Origin: Mucilaginibacter sabulilitoris
GTDB taxonomy: Bacteria > Bacteroidota > Bacteroidia > Sphingobacteriales > Sphingobacteriaceae
NCBI RefSeq assembly: GCF_034262375.1
Contig: NZ_CP139558.1
Coordinates: forward strand, 4,464,001 to 4,528,000
Direction: 5' to 3'
DNA: 64,000 bases
The position numbers and the translations under genes are program-made. This document shows, in pieces, positions 27,795 through 36,970 of this stretch; positions within the stretch are counted from its first letter, which is position 1, and each line of letters starts with the position of its first letter. A model generated the notes under the pieces. That model was not told the DNA's origin. It searched no databases and worked only from the letters and a program-made list of their open reading frames with translations.

Positions 27795-27831
27795 CCTGCT
27801 TATTAATAACTGGGCATTATTAATAAGCAGG
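27795..27831 (-). terminator. Perfect hairpin downstream of the SDR gene
   Basis: Two 15-base arms, 27795-27809 and 27817-27831, are exact reverse complements (CCTGCTTATTAATAA and its partner) around a seven-base loop. It begins 29 bases after the stop of the SDR gene on the - strand. The following sequence, ATTTATAATTG, is A/U-rich but not a clean U-tract, so it may be a terminator or an mRNA end protector. Confidence 0.6.
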
Positions 27832-27860
27832 AACAATGAAATGAGTACTGTCGTTAAGTG

Positions 27861-28838
27861 TTACTTTTTACTGTTTAACAGGTAAACTCCAGCAGCAAGA
27901 CCGGCTAAAACACCCAATGCCAAATACTTGTGGTGTGCCCCGGGTTTACCGGGTCGCCCGAAACTACCAATTGCACTCATACCATAATTAACAGTATTAA
28001 AAAGATTGCCATTTGTAGAAACCATGGGGTCGGCGCTTTTAAAATACCTGCGCATTACCGAGCCGGTTATTTTTGCAGTTAGTTGCGGAAATAAATTATG
28101 CGATAGTTTTAACAGTGACGACGCGCTGCCTACATAAGTGTTTGACCTTGGATTCAATGTTATTTTTACCATGGCCCGTGCAACCCGCCGTGGATCGTAA
28201 ACAGGTGGAGCAGGCTTTAGCGCTTTCTCTGTATAATTGGCCGCATGTACTATGCCTGGCGTATCCAGAAAAGCGGGAAACAGGTCGCAGATATGAATAT
28301 CCGGCCAACTTGACAGCTCGGCTTTAATAGCTTCCGAAAAACCACGCAATCCAAATTTGCTGGCTGTATATCCGGCTCCATAAGGTACCGGTAAAAAACC
28401 ACCAATAGATATATTATTGATCAGAATGCCTTTTTGTTGTTTCTTAAAAACCGGCATTACGGCGTGGGTGCCATTTATATAACCCAGCATATTTGTTTCT
28501 ATAACCTGGGCGTGAACCTCTATTGGTGTTTTATCAAATTCACCCGCTGCAAGTACACCAGCATTATTTATCCATACGTCAATTTTACCTTGCCAGTCAT
28601 TAGCGGCATTAACCAAATTAATTAATGCTTTTGGGTCGGTTACATCGGTAACAACTACCAATGCATCTGAACCTAAAACACCACACTCTCCAGCCAGTTC
28701 ATCCAAAGCTACTTCATTTCGCGCGGCCAATACCAATTTCACATCATAAGGAGCAAACTCTAAAGCCGCTGCACGCCCTACACCACTTGATGCGCCGGTA
28801 ATCACAATTGTTTTACCTGCTAATGCATTATTCTTCAT
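27861..28838 (-). CDS. SDR family oxidoreductase with C-terminal membrane anchor
   Basis: 325 residues. Classical short-chain dehydrogenase: TGASSGVG at residues 14-21, the NNAGV motif near 90, and the catalytic YTASK near residue 155. The core ends around residue 250. A linker leads to a hydrophobic C-terminal helix (YLALGVLAGLAAGVYLLNSKK region) that would anchor the enzyme in the inner membrane with the catalytic part in the cytoplasm. Substrate is unknown; the basic NAARNE stretch after strand 2 (AARNEVAL) suggests NADP(H). It is a single-gene unit between two regulated loci, with a hairpin after its stop. No link to PUL 1 is evident. Confidence 0.88.
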   Translation of the reverse strand: MKNNALAGKTIVITGASSGVGRAAALEFAPYDVKLVLAARNEVALDELAGECGVLGSDALVVVTDVTDPKALINLVNAANDWQGKIDVWINNAGVLAAGEFDKTPIEVHAQVIETNMLGYINGTHAVMPVFKKQQKGILINNISIGGFLPVPYGAGYTASKFGLRGFSEAIKAELSSWPDIHICDLFPAFLDTPGIVHAANYTEKALKPAPPVYDPRRVARAMVKITLNPRSNTYVGSASSLLKLSHNLFPQLTAKITGSVMRRYFKSADPMVSTNGNLFNTVNYGMSAIGSFGRPGKPGAHHKYLALGVLAGLAAGVYLLNSKK

Positions 28839-29012
28839 ATCCTAATAACTTATTTAGCCTGTTTGTGTTTGCGTAAAAAGCAACAGGATTTTGAGATGTA
28901 CGCTCAGGTCATCCACACTTATCTATTCACGGTAAATTGAAAACCTGCTCCTGTGGGAGTGTTCAGTGGCGAATGATCCGGAATGTCTTCCATGATACCG
29001 CTCTTGTAGACC

Positions 29013-29804
29013 CTACCCCTGCGCCAAACTACTTGGTGTAATGCCGAATTGTTTTTTGAATGCAAAAGAAAAATGCGACAAGTCCTCGAAGCCTAATTCG
29101 AGGTAAATATCGTTGGGCTTTTTGCCTCTTTTCTGGATCAGAAAATAGCCCTCGCGCAGCCGTTTTTGGATAAGCCAATGGCTGGGCGTATCACCAAATA
29201 TTTTTTTAAAATCGCGCTTAAATGCCGATAGACTGCGACCTGTGAGATAAGCAAAGCGCTCAATACTCACATTAAATTTATAGTTGTTATTCATAAATGC
29301 TTCCAGGTCTATTTTTTCAGGCATGCCGAAATCAAATAGGATATCAGCCAGTTGCGGATCGGTTTGCAGCAATATCAACAACAACTCCTCACGTTTTAGC
29401 TGCGAAAAGGTATCGTCCACTTTGCCCTCACCATTATAATATGGCTCAAGCGAACGGATATAGTTTGGCAACAGTTTATTTTTTTGTAGTAGTACAAAGG
29501 TGTCGTCGAAGGCCGGTTGGGCGGTCACAATGTTATGTTTCTGTTGAAACGTTTTCAAAAAGGCTTCGTCAAAAATGATTACAACCTTACCAAACCCATC
29601 GTTGTCTTTTTGCTTACTGTACCTTGCCAAATGGTTTTTCCGTGCTATACAACATTCATTAGCCTTCAGCATGTATTTCCGGTGGCCGTCATAACCTACG
29701 ATAGAGCCCTGGATAAGGTACAGGAAAAAATGCTCCGAGATAAATTGCTCTGGTGAAATCTCCGGACCGATATAGCATGAGGTAATGGTTGTTGCTATTC
29801 TCAT
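29013..29804 (-). CDS. AraC family transcriptional regulator
   Basis: 263 residues. The N-terminal part (about 1-150) is a cupin-like sensor resembling those of AraC proteins with small hydrophobic ligands. The C-terminal two-helix-turn-helix region (about 165-263) has FAYLTGRSLSAFKRDFKKIFG, PSHWLIQKRLREGYFLI and the conserved LGFEDLSHFSFAFKKQFGITP. Its ATG overlaps the stop of the upstream reductase gene by four bases (ATGA), so the pair is translationally coupled. The direct repeat at 30899-30944 before the reductase gene is a plausible binding site, giving autoregulation of the operon. The 173 bases after its stop side (28839-29012) hold nothing I can identify. Confidence 0.93.
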   Translation of the reverse strand: MRIATTITSCYIGPEISPEQFISEHFFLYLIQGSIVGYDGHRKYMLKANECCIARKNHLARYSKQKDNDGFGKVVIIFDEAFLKTFQQKHNIVTAQPAFDDTFVLLQKNKLLPNYIRSLEPYYNGEGKVDDTFSQLKREELLLILLQTDPQLADILFDFGMPEKIDLEAFMNNNYKFNVSIERFAYLTGRSLSAFKRDFKKIFGDTPSHWLIQKRLREGYFLIQKRGKKPNDIYLELGFEDLSHFSFAFKKQFGITPSSLAQG

Positions 29805-30850
29805 GATGAACTTATATTATTATGCCTGAATAAACTCTCGGCTGTGGCCAGGACAGCTTCCTCGTTGGTGCGCGGTGACCATCCGAGCATTGTTTTTGCC
29901 TTCTGGTTACTCGCATTTCTGACTCTCCCAAGCTGTGGTACTATAGCCTTTGCCTGCGAATTAAACAGCGCTGCAATGCGCACGAGCCAATCGGGCAGTA
30001 CTTTCGTGGAAACATTTTTAGCTCTATCACCTAATTTTTCTTTAAATAACATGGCAATCTGGTGTAAAGACATCACACCGCCCGATAAGGCTAGGAAACG
30101 CTCGCCCTTTGCTTTCGGGTCGGTCATAGCACGCAGGTGCAAATTGGCCAGATCGCGCACATCAACAATGCCAAGATCAATTTTAGGAGTTGCTTTCATC
30201 GATCCGTCAAGCATTTTCTTTAACAATTCAAACCCGCTCGATAATTCGGGGCAGAGCGATGGCCCAAAGATAGCCATTGGGTTAATGACCGTGAGTTCCA
30301 GGTTACCCCTTTCTTTTGCCATGAAATCCCATGCTGCCTTTTCGGCCATGGTTTTTGATTTCAAATAAGCGGAAAGCGTTTTATCATTATGATCGGTCCA
30401 CTCCTTTTCGGTGATCAGCGTATTGGGGTCGGTATGGCTATAACCTACCGCCGCGAACGATGAGGTAATTACCACGCGCTTTACACCAGCATCCCTGGCG
30501 GCTTTTAAAACACGTATTGTTCCGTCTACTGCCGGGCGTATCATTTCATCTTCGTGTTTAGGGAGGCGTAAAAAAATTGGAGAAGCAACATGCAAAACAT
30601 ATTCGCAACCTTGTACCGCTTCTGCCCAGTTCTTATCGGCGGTCAAATCGGTTTCAATAAATTCTATATTTTCAAAAGAGTTGATACCTCCCGTTCTTAA
30701 CATATTCTGCACACTATCTTTTTTACTAAGTGAACGGAGTGTAGCTCTTACTTTGTAGCCCTTTTCAAGAAGCTGTAGTATACAATGCCCCGCGACAAAT
30801 CCTGAGCCGCCGGTTACCAAAACAACTGATCCTTTATTTGTATCTGTCAT
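29801..30850 (-). CDS. NAD(P)-dependent reductase, dihydroflavonol-4-reductase-like extended SDR
   Basis: 349 residues. Extended SDR with the Rossmann loop VTGGSGFVAG (residues 12-21), an RATLRSLSK stretch that suits NADPH binding, HVASP typical of the DFR/anthocyanidin-reductase and aldehyde-reductase group, and a catalytic YLKSK near residue 161. Bacterial members reduce aldehydes and ketones; the physiological substrate is unknown. It is the first gene of a two-gene operon with the AraC regulator, overlapping by four bases. In AraC/DFR-type pairs the regulator often responds to the substrate aldehyde, but that is inference here. Confidence 0.9.
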   Translation of the reverse strand: MTDTNKGSVVLVTGGSGFVAGHCILQLLEKGYKVRATLRSLSKKDSVQNMLRTGGINSFENIEFIETDLTADKNWAEAVQGCEYVLHVASPIFLRLPKHEDEMIRPAVDGTIRVLKAARDAGVKRVVITSSFAAVGYSHTDPNTLITEKEWTDHNDKTLSAYLKSKTMAEKAAWDFMAKERGNLELTVINPMAIFGPSLCPELSSGFELLKKMLDGSMKATPKIDLGIVDVRDLANLHLRAMTDPKAKGERFLALSGGVMSLHQIAMLFKEKLGDRAKNVSTKVLPDWLVRIAALFNSQAKAIVPQLGRVRNASNQKAKTMLGWSPRTNEEAVLATAESLFRHNNISSS

Positions 30851-30898
30851 GATTTTATAATTTAAGCTACAAAATTCATGATTAAAACAAAAACTAAT

Positions 30899-30944
30899 TT
30901 TGTTGTAAGGTCCAGTTTTACTTTGCTGTAAAGTCCATATTTTA
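30899..30944 (-). promoter_or_regulatory. Direct repeat upstream of the reductase-AraC operon
   Basis: On the + strand TTTGTTGTAAGGTCC (30899-30913) and TTTGCTGTAAAGTCC (30922-30936) match at 13 of 15 bases with a 23-base period, about two helical turns. Each is followed by a TTTTA stretch. Tandem half-sites two turns apart are typical of AraC-family operators, and the regulator is in the operon this region serves. Confidence 0.6.
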
Positions 30945-30968
30945 GACTACCTAAACGAAAATTAATTG

Positions 30969-31010
30969 AAAGAAAAAACGTGATCTGAATTCAGATCACG
31001 TTTTTTCTTT
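30969..31010. terminator. Bidirectional terminator, 42-base perfect palindrome
   Basis: The span is a perfect palindrome centred on GAATTC at 30987-30992, with an ACGTGATCTG arm flanked by A-tracts on one side and T-tracts on the other. It lies 19 bases after the stop of the GMC oxidoreductase gene on the - strand and has a U-tract in both directions, so it should end the PUL 2/GMC transcripts before the reductase promoter. Confidence 0.88.
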
Positions 31011-31028
31011 TGTGGTGGAATATGTTCC

Positions 31029-32705
31029 TTAAATATTCATTTTCTTCAATTCGCTTACCGCATGATCTGCGGCACGGGCTGTAAAAGCCATATAAGATAA
31101 TGAAGGGTTTACACATGATGATGAAACCATAAATGATCCGTCGGTAATAAATACATTGGGAGCATCCCACATCTGGTTCCATTTATTAAGCACCGAGGTT
31201 TTAGGATCATGTCCCATTCTGGCAGATCCCATTTCGTGTATGGCGCCCATATCTTTACGCTGTTCAAACCCTTTTACATTTTTAAGACCCGACTTTTCAA
31301 GCATTTCTACTGCATCCGCCTGCATATCAATATCCATTTTACGTTCATTCTCTTTAAGCCCTGCATCTACATTAAGTGTATTCAAGCCCCACTTATCCTT
31401 AACCTGTTTATTGATACTTATTTTATTTTCATAATATGGCAATACCTCGCCAAAACTCACTATAGACATAGCCCAGTTTCCGGGTTCGGTAAGCGTATCC
31501 TTAAGTTCAGCACCGATATTTATTTCGGCTACTTCCCTGCTCCAGGTTTGCCTGCCGGCAGAACCCTGATAACCAAATCCCCTGAGATAATCACGGCGGT
31601 CGCCAAACAGGTTACGGTAACGCGGTATATAAATACCGTTAGCTCTTCGTCCAAACGTATATTTATCCTCATAGCCTTCCATTATACCGGAAGCACTACC
31701 GCCAACATGATGATCCATAATATTATGCCCCAGCTGCCCGCTGCTGCTGCCCAGGCCATCGGGCCATATATCGGTAGCAGAATGCATTAAAATCCAGGCA
31801 CTGTTAAACGTGCTCGCGTTCAGAAAAACAATTTTAGCCTTATATTCATAGGTTTTATTGTTCTCTGCGTCAAGAACTTCAACTCCGGTTGCCCGTTTGG
31901 TGTCTTTATCGTACAACACCCGGGTTACAATTGACCATGGCCTTACCGTTAAATTTTTAGTGGCCATAGCAGCAGGTAAAGTAGACGACTGTGTACTGAA
32001 ATAACCACCGAACGGACAGCCAAGCGCACACTTGTTACGATACTGGCAGTTGGTACGCCCTTGCATTGGCACCGTGATATTGGCCGTACGACCAATGATC
32101 ATTGCACGCTTACCGCCGTATTGCTTTTTAATACGCGCAGACACATCTTTTTCCACGCAGTTCATTTCCATGGCCGGCAAAAACTGACCATCCGGAAGCT
32201 GCGCGAGACCTTCTAAGGAACCACTAATGCCTGCAAATTTTTCCGCATGATCATACCAGGGCGCGATGTCTTTATAGCGCACGGGCCAGTCAATAGCGAT
32301 GCCTTCTTTAGCATTGGCCTCAAAATCAAAATCGCTCCACCTGTAGCTTTGGCGGCCCCACATCAGGGAACGACCGCCCACATGATAACCACGCCGCCAG
32401 TTATAGGGCTGAACTTGTGTATAAGGGTTTTCCGTTTCGTTAACCCAGTAATCCAGATTTGACTCGTTTAATCCTCCTGCCTTAAGCAGCATGGGATAAT
32501 CTTTAATTTTTGACTGAATAACACCATTACGATGCGGAAATTCCCAGGGATCCTTGGTCGCTGATTTATAATCTTTGATGTGTTCAATGTTTTGACCCCG
32601 TTCCAGCATCAGCACTTTAAGCCCCTTTTCGGTTAACTCTTTTGCCGCCCAACCACCAGAAATTCCCGAGCCAACAACGATAGCGTCATAAGTGTAGTCG
32701 TTCAT
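31029..32705 (-). CDS. GMC family FAD-dependent oxidoreductase
   Basis: 558 residues. The FAD-binding loop VGSGISGG is at residues 11-18, followed by LMLERGQN. A cysteine-rich block CQYRNKCALGCPFGG lies mid-protein, and the C-terminal catalytic region contains IHEMGSARMG (His) and CVNPSLSYMAFT (Asn). This matches the subgroup holding gluconate 2-dehydrogenase large subunits and glucoside 3-dehydrogenases, which oxidise sugars. Those enzymes usually have a small Tat-exported partner, but no such gene is adjacent and this protein has no signal peptide. It follows the PUL 2 gene run in the same direction after 183 bases and has its own likely promoter, so it may act on the same sugars. Role inferred. 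Confidence 0.88.
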   Translation of the reverse strand: MNDYTYDAIVVGSGISGGWAAKELTEKGLKVLMLERGQNIEHIKDYKSATKDPWEFPHRNGVIQSKIKDYPMLLKAGGLNESNLDYWVNETENPYTQVQPYNWRRGYHVGGRSLMWGRQSYRWSDFDFEANAKEGIAIDWPVRYKDIAPWYDHAEKFAGISGSLEGLAQLPDGQFLPAMEMNCVEKDVSARIKKQYGGKRAMIIGRTANITVPMQGRTNCQYRNKCALGCPFGGYFSTQSSTLPAAMATKNLTVRPWSIVTRVLYDKDTKRATGVEVLDAENNKTYEYKAKIVFLNASTFNSAWILMHSATDIWPDGLGSSSGQLGHNIMDHHVGGSASGIMEGYEDKYTFGRRANGIYIPRYRNLFGDRRDYLRGFGYQGSAGRQTWSREVAEINIGAELKDTLTEPGNWAMSIVSFGEVLPYYENKISINKQVKDKWGLNTLNVDAGLKENERKMDIDMQADAVEMLEKSGLKNVKGFEQRKDMGAIHEMGSARMGHDPKTSVLNKWNQMWDAPNVFITDGSFMVSSSCVNPSLSYMAFTARAADHAVSELKKMNI

Positions 32706-32776
32706 AATTTGGTATGTAGATATTTTTAGATTTATATTATTGACCTTATACTTCCGCCATCCACGCCGATGCCTGC

Positions 32777-32806
32777 AAAATATATGCTCAGTATACAGAG
32801 CAGCAA
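32777..32806 (-). promoter_or_regulatory. Probable promoter of the GMC oxidoreductase gene
   Basis: On the - strand TTG (32804-32806) is followed after 19 bases by TATATTTT (32777-32784), close to the Bacteroidota -33/-7 form. It lies 71 bases before the start codon. No LacI-type palindrome or tandem decamer was seen in this gap. Confidence 0.45.
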
Positions 32807-32888
32807 GATATAAACATAATCTTATTTTATCTCCATTGGATTATGAAAGTAACACAATTGTCACATGGACGTTTATGCTGTTTATAAG

Positions 32889-35510
32889 CTAAGAAGCTTG
32901 TTTTACACGCCCTTTGACTGATATTTCACGCTGACCGGATATGTCAAAACTTTTTACCGGGATTGTCCCATACAATACATTTAAAGATGGTTGACCATTT
33001 TTAAGACTGATTACTCCAAAGCCGGTATTGGTTGAAATAAAGCTTTTAAAATCTCCAATTTTCGAGTCGATATGCAGCACTTTGTCAACGGCATCAAACC
33101 TTGCTCCGGTTAAAGCCTGCAACAAGCCGTAACTTGCCATGGCGCGGGCATACCAATGACCACACTCATACTCATTAAATGGGTTGCGCACGCGGCCGTC
33201 ATACCTGTCGCGGCAAGCGCGTACTACTTCTAATCCTTCGTTTACCTGGCCGGTGAGCATTAAATGCGAAGCTACCTGGTATTCAATACCCGTCCACACC
33301 TCATCACTGTACACAAATGGTATGGAGAGCTTCCCTCCCTGCGGCCATGAACACAGCAACAAACCACCCTCTTTACCAATGGCATAGGTAGGTCGCTGCG
33401 GGTTGGCATGTTCTGACAGATCTTTTTTAAGATTATATTTATGTACCGATGCCAAATGCTGCTTGATCTTCCCTTTATCCAAAGTAATATCAAGCCCGCA
33501 CATATCGGCTATCCAGGCGCCCAATATCCCGTCAGATAAACAACCTGAGCCATACTGGTATTTAGGTCCCTCTTTTTGCAGCAGGGCCATAGCCTCTACC
33601 GATCTGTTTTTTATCGTTGTAGGATCCGGAGCATTAAGGCCTGTCCATTGAATTTTTTGGGCGAAATACTCGCCGTTAAAAAGGGTATTCTCCAAAAAAA
33701 CCTTACCTTTTGCGTAAAGCGCTTCATAATTTTGGGTAGGTTCATGTAAAAACTTGCCCATGGCGGTAATGGCTGTTAAAGCGCCAAGGTAAAAAGTTGT
33801 GCACATTGGGTCGGCACCCCAAAATTCAATATCGTAGGTGTTATGATGTGGCTCTTCCAATACACCTTTGCTGCGCGGATCCCAGGTTTTGATGCAGTAA
33901 TCCATGCTCATTTTTACCTTTGGATAAAGGCGTTTAAGCCAGGCATTGTCGCCGCTAATGCGCCATTCGCGGTAAACTTTCATAATGCCGCCCAATTGCC
34001 CGTCGGATGCAGCATGGAAGTTATGTGCTACAGGTCGTATCGGGATAGACGTACGGAATTGCTGATGTCCGTTGCAATTCTGGCTTACCTCAAATTCTGT
34101 TTCCCGCAATGAACGCTCCAGTGATGGAAATAGATGTGATACTGCCTGTGCATAGTTCCAAACATGGGTGCAGGAACCGTGGCAACTTCCCCAGTTATCA
34201 CCGCAGCCTTCCCAGCACCAGAAACGTCCGTCGGTTTGCCTTAAAACCGTCGGCGATTTCAGGATGGTCAAGTTAGCAGATACCGCTTCCAATACCTCCG
34301 GTGGCAGGGACGAATCATAAAACGCTTCTTTAAATGTATTGGAGTTTTTATGCAGCTGGCGGTAATTCTGTTGCCAGTAAGCTGCCACCTCGTTTACACT
34401 TTTAAATTTGCCGCTATACCAGGGCTTATGGAATTTATTTGCGGGTTCAGTAGTTAGTGGATCACAGGGCTGGTCGTCATTATTACGTGGCTCATCGCCC
34501 ACACGCAGGTTGGTATCCGGCACATACCAGGCCATCATCAGTTTTATAGTTTTCTTTTCACCCGCATTTAAGGCCAGTGGCACATACAGGGAGGCACCCG
34601 GAGCTCCTGAATCTACTGGTGCATTTTTTCGTACATCGGCTGCCTGAACAGCATTCCATGCCATTGTAAAAGCGTCCCACCAATCACCGCGGAACCAGCA
34701 GTGGTCAACCACCGTACTATCATTATCTGTAAATATGGCAAAGTCGCCTGCCTTTTCGGGGGCCTTTTCCGTTCCATCCTGTGACAATACAAATCCGTTG
34801 GCTATGGGTTTAACCGAATTTTTAGCATCCCTCTGCTGCATAAAGTTGCGGGCGTTATAGCTAAAAACAGCATCAACAGCTTTGCCGCTGGTGTTTTCAA
34901 ACTCATACTCCAAACCGGCTACCGGCAAGCTCGAATTATCGGCATCGGTTGGTATAAACGGGCTCCAGGCTTTAATGCTCACTTTAACCGGCATAGAGGC
35001 ATCCTGCAGATCTATCGCTGTGAACGGGAATCGTGCTGTAAATTTTGTTTCCTGATAACGCGGCAAACCCCAGCTTCCGCCGCCCCCGCCAAGACCAGAA
35101 TCATGCTGCCCAAACTTTTTCCAGATTGGAACCGGGCCTTCCAATACCCGAGCGCCTTTCTCCATTCCTTTTATCGAGATGGCAGCGAACATACAAGGTT
35201 CATTATATATTTCGGGGTTATTGCGTACCGACATGTGCGATATTGCACCTGTACCCTCTATACAGAACATACCCGCGCCTATACCACCGAGTGGAAATGC
35301 GACACGACTTAAATAAGCATCTTCATAAGGTTCATTATAAGCGCGCGCTCCATCGGCCGCCTGACTTGTTGCCAGCTTTTGCTCAGTGGCTTGCTCTGAA
35401 CGGATTTTAGGCGAAGCAAACAGATCGGCAGGCATGGCAGAAACGCCTATAGCGCCAATACCTAAATTTTTGAGGAATTTACGCCTGTTATTATCTTCTT
35501 TCATTATCAT
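32889..35510 (-). CDS. GH116-type glycoside hydrolase (GBA2/DUF608-like beta-glycosidase)
   Basis: 873 residues. The N-terminus has a Tat-like signal: NRRKFLKNLG with the twin arginines at residues 9-10, a moderately hydrophobic segment and ADLFASPK. The N-terminal beta domain opens with YLSRVAFPLGGIGAGMFCIEG, a GH116/DUF608 hallmark. The (alpha/alpha)6 catalytic domain has WCWEGCGDNWGSCHGSC, the HNTYDIEFWGADP block and CLSDGILGAWIADMCGL, whose aspartate matches the usual acid/base position. Characterised members cleave beta-glucosides and beta-xylosides, and eukaryotic ones cleave glucosylceramide. Last gene of the PUL 2 run, 22 bases after the esterase gene. Export through Tat suggests a periplasmic folded enzyme. 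Substrate within the locus is unknown. Confidence 0.88.
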   Translation of the reverse strand: MIMKEDNNRRKFLKNLGIGAIGVSAMPADLFASPKIRSEQATEQKLATSQAADGARAYNEPYEDAYLSRVAFPLGGIGAGMFCIEGTGAISHMSVRNNPEIYNEPCMFAAISIKGMEKGARVLEGPVPIWKKFGQHDSGLGGGGGSWGLPRYQETKFTARFPFTAIDLQDASMPVKVSIKAWSPFIPTDADNSSLPVAGLEYEFENTSGKAVDAVFSYNARNFMQQRDAKNSVKPIANGFVLSQDGTEKAPEKAGDFAIFTDNDSTVVDHCWFRGDWWDAFTMAWNAVQAADVRKNAPVDSGAPGASLYVPLALNAGEKKTIKLMMAWYVPDTNLRVGDEPRNNDDQPCDPLTTEPANKFHKPWYSGKFKSVNEVAAYWQQNYRQLHKNSNTFKEAFYDSSLPPEVLEAVSANLTILKSPTVLRQTDGRFWCWEGCGDNWGSCHGSCTHVWNYAQAVSHLFPSLERSLRETEFEVSQNCNGHQQFRTSIPIRPVAHNFHAASDGQLGGIMKVYREWRISGDNAWLKRLYPKVKMSMDYCIKTWDPRSKGVLEEPHHNTYDIEFWGADPMCTTFYLGALTAITAMGKFLHEPTQNYEALYAKGKVFLENTLFNGEYFAQKIQWTGLNAPDPTTIKNRSVEAMALLQKEGPKYQYGSGCLSDGILGAWIADMCGLDITLDKGKIKQHLASVHKYNLKKDLSEHANPQRPTYAIGKEGGLLLCSWPQGGKLSIPFVYSDEVWTGIEYQVASHLMLTGQVNEGLEVVRACRDRYDGRVRNPFNEYECGHWYARAMASYGLLQALTGARFDAVDKVLHIDSKIGDFKSFISTNTGFGVISLKNGQPSLNVLYGTIPVKSFDISGQREISVKGRVKQAS

Positions 35511-35532
35511 AGATTTATTAATTATATAAATA

Positions 35533-36960
35533 TCATTTCACTTCAACCGGCCAGTTGTCTGTACGGAAAGGGCCGACGGGCAATCCTTCTTTACTGAATA
35601 AGTTGCCGATTGCTGTATTACTAAAGCCATACCGCACGGCTACGGGCTGTTTCACCTGTTCGCTCCATGCTATTATCTTGTCCTTTTTAACACTTGTATT
35701 GGCAGGATAAAATACCTGATCGGCCCCGGATATGAATATCTCTGTGATGAATTTACCTTTTACCGTAAACCCGTTAGCTGCATTATCAAATAATAGGGTT
35801 GCCTTCTCTTTATTTATGTTTATATTTTTAAATATCGGATTTTTATAATTAATTCCGGACTGGTGATAAGTTTCGGCAAGGGCCCAGTTGGCCAGCCGCA
35901 AACCAACATCGTTTTTATTCGCCGGGTGCACATTGTTCACATCCGAAACCAGGTCGGTGATAACAACCATGCCCGTATTGTGGTGTTTCATGCTTTCGGT
36001 TTGTGATTCGCGCATCAACGCTCCTACGTTTTTAAGCTGGTATTTAAACGGAGCTACCTGCACAAAATAAAACGGAATATCTTTATTAAATGCCTTGCGC
36101 CAGGCATCAATCATTACGGTAAACAAGCGCGGGTAAGTGGCAGCATTTATGGTGTTATTCTCGCCCTGGTACCATATTGTACCTGCGATAGAAAAATTAG
36201 TAACGGGCGCTATCATGGCATTATAAGCGTAACCGGCAAGATTGGGGCACTGCCCGTTGGCTGCAATTTTGGTAGCTGCCTGTTTTAGTACAGCATCGCC
36301 GTTTACAATACTATCCGGTGTCCAAACCTCTGCTGAAGAGCCCGACCATGCGGCCTCTACCAGTCCTACAGGTACATTTAATTTACTGTTTAAATTTTTG
36401 CCGAAAAAATAACCTACAGCGCTGAATGATTTAAGGGTGTTACTATCGCAAACCTGCCATTGCGCATTGCAATCGTTCTGTCGAGTTTGCGCCGTTGCTT
36501 TTGGGATATGGAAAAAGCGAATGTTACTATTATAAGCCGTTGGCAATGCCTGTTTAATATCCTGCAATCCCCAATTGCCACTCATTTCCATATTGCTTTG
36601 GCCGGAGCAAACCCACACCTCACCTATCATGATGTTGGTTAAAATAATGGTATTTTGCCCTTTTAAGGTAATGGTAAACGGGCCGCCGGCTGAAGGGGTG
36701 GTGACGGTAAGCTTCCAGTTGGCATTACCATCGGGTCTGATCTCGGGATAAGTTTTATTATCCCAGGAGGTAGTAACCGTGATTTTTTCATAGGGCTCGC
36801 CCCAGCCCCAGAGTTTTACCTGGCTTTGCTGCTGCAATACCATATTATTGCTTAAAACAGCCGGTAAACGGATAGTAGCATAAGACGGAATTGTTATACA
36901 AGCGGTAACAACAACGAATATTATTTTAACAATTAAGCTTTTGCAAGTATTGCTCTTCAT
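35533..36960 (-). CDS. Sialate O-acetylesterase-like SGNH esterase
   Basis: 475 residues with a signal peptide (IIFVVVTACITIPSYA). SGNH landmarks: VCSGQSNMEMSG with the nucleophile serine near residue 121, IWYQGENN (glycine and asparagine oxyanion residues), and a C-terminal DVNNVHPANK supplying the catalytic His. An N-terminal beta-sandwich starts with LPAVLSNNMVLQQQSQVKLW, which is typical of the SIAE-like family found in many xylan and pectin PULs. It probably removes acetyl groups from sugar rings so the glycosidases can act, not sialic acid specifically, since no sialic acid genes are near. It is separated by 10 bases from the upstream 757-residue GH172 gene. Confidence 0.9.
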   Translation of the reverse strand: MKSNTCKSLIVKIIFVVVTACITIPSYATIRLPAVLSNNMVLQQQSQVKLWGWGEPYEKITVTTSWDNKTYPEIRPDGNANWKLTVTTPSAGGPFTITLKGQNTIILTNIMIGEVWVCSGQSNMEMSGNWGLQDIKQALPTAYNSNIRFFHIPKATAQTRQNDCNAQWQVCDSNTLKSFSAVGYFFGKNLNSKLNVPVGLVEAAWSGSSAEVWTPDSIVNGDAVLKQAATKIAANGQCPNLAGYAYNAMIAPVTNFSIAGTIWYQGENNTINAATYPRLFTVMIDAWRKAFNKDIPFYFVQVAPFKYQLKNVGALMRESQTESMKHHNTGMVVITDLVSDVNNVHPANKNDVGLRLANWALAETYHQSGINYKNPIFKNININKEKATLLFDNAANGFTVKGKFITEIFISGADQVFYPANTSVKKDKIIAWSEQVKQPVAVRYGFSNTAIGNLFSKEGLPVGPFRTDNWPVEVK

Positions 36961-36970
36961 GGAATAGGTC

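Noticed and set aside
29844..30368. A 174-codon open frame on the + strand.
   Set aside because: Antisense to the DFR-like reductase, which has clear family motifs; it is a shadow frame.
31209..31790. A 193-codon open frame on the + strand.
   Set aside because: It lies wholly antisense to the GMC oxidoreductase gene, whose FAD and catalytic motifs are intact; the + strand product has no recognisable pattern.
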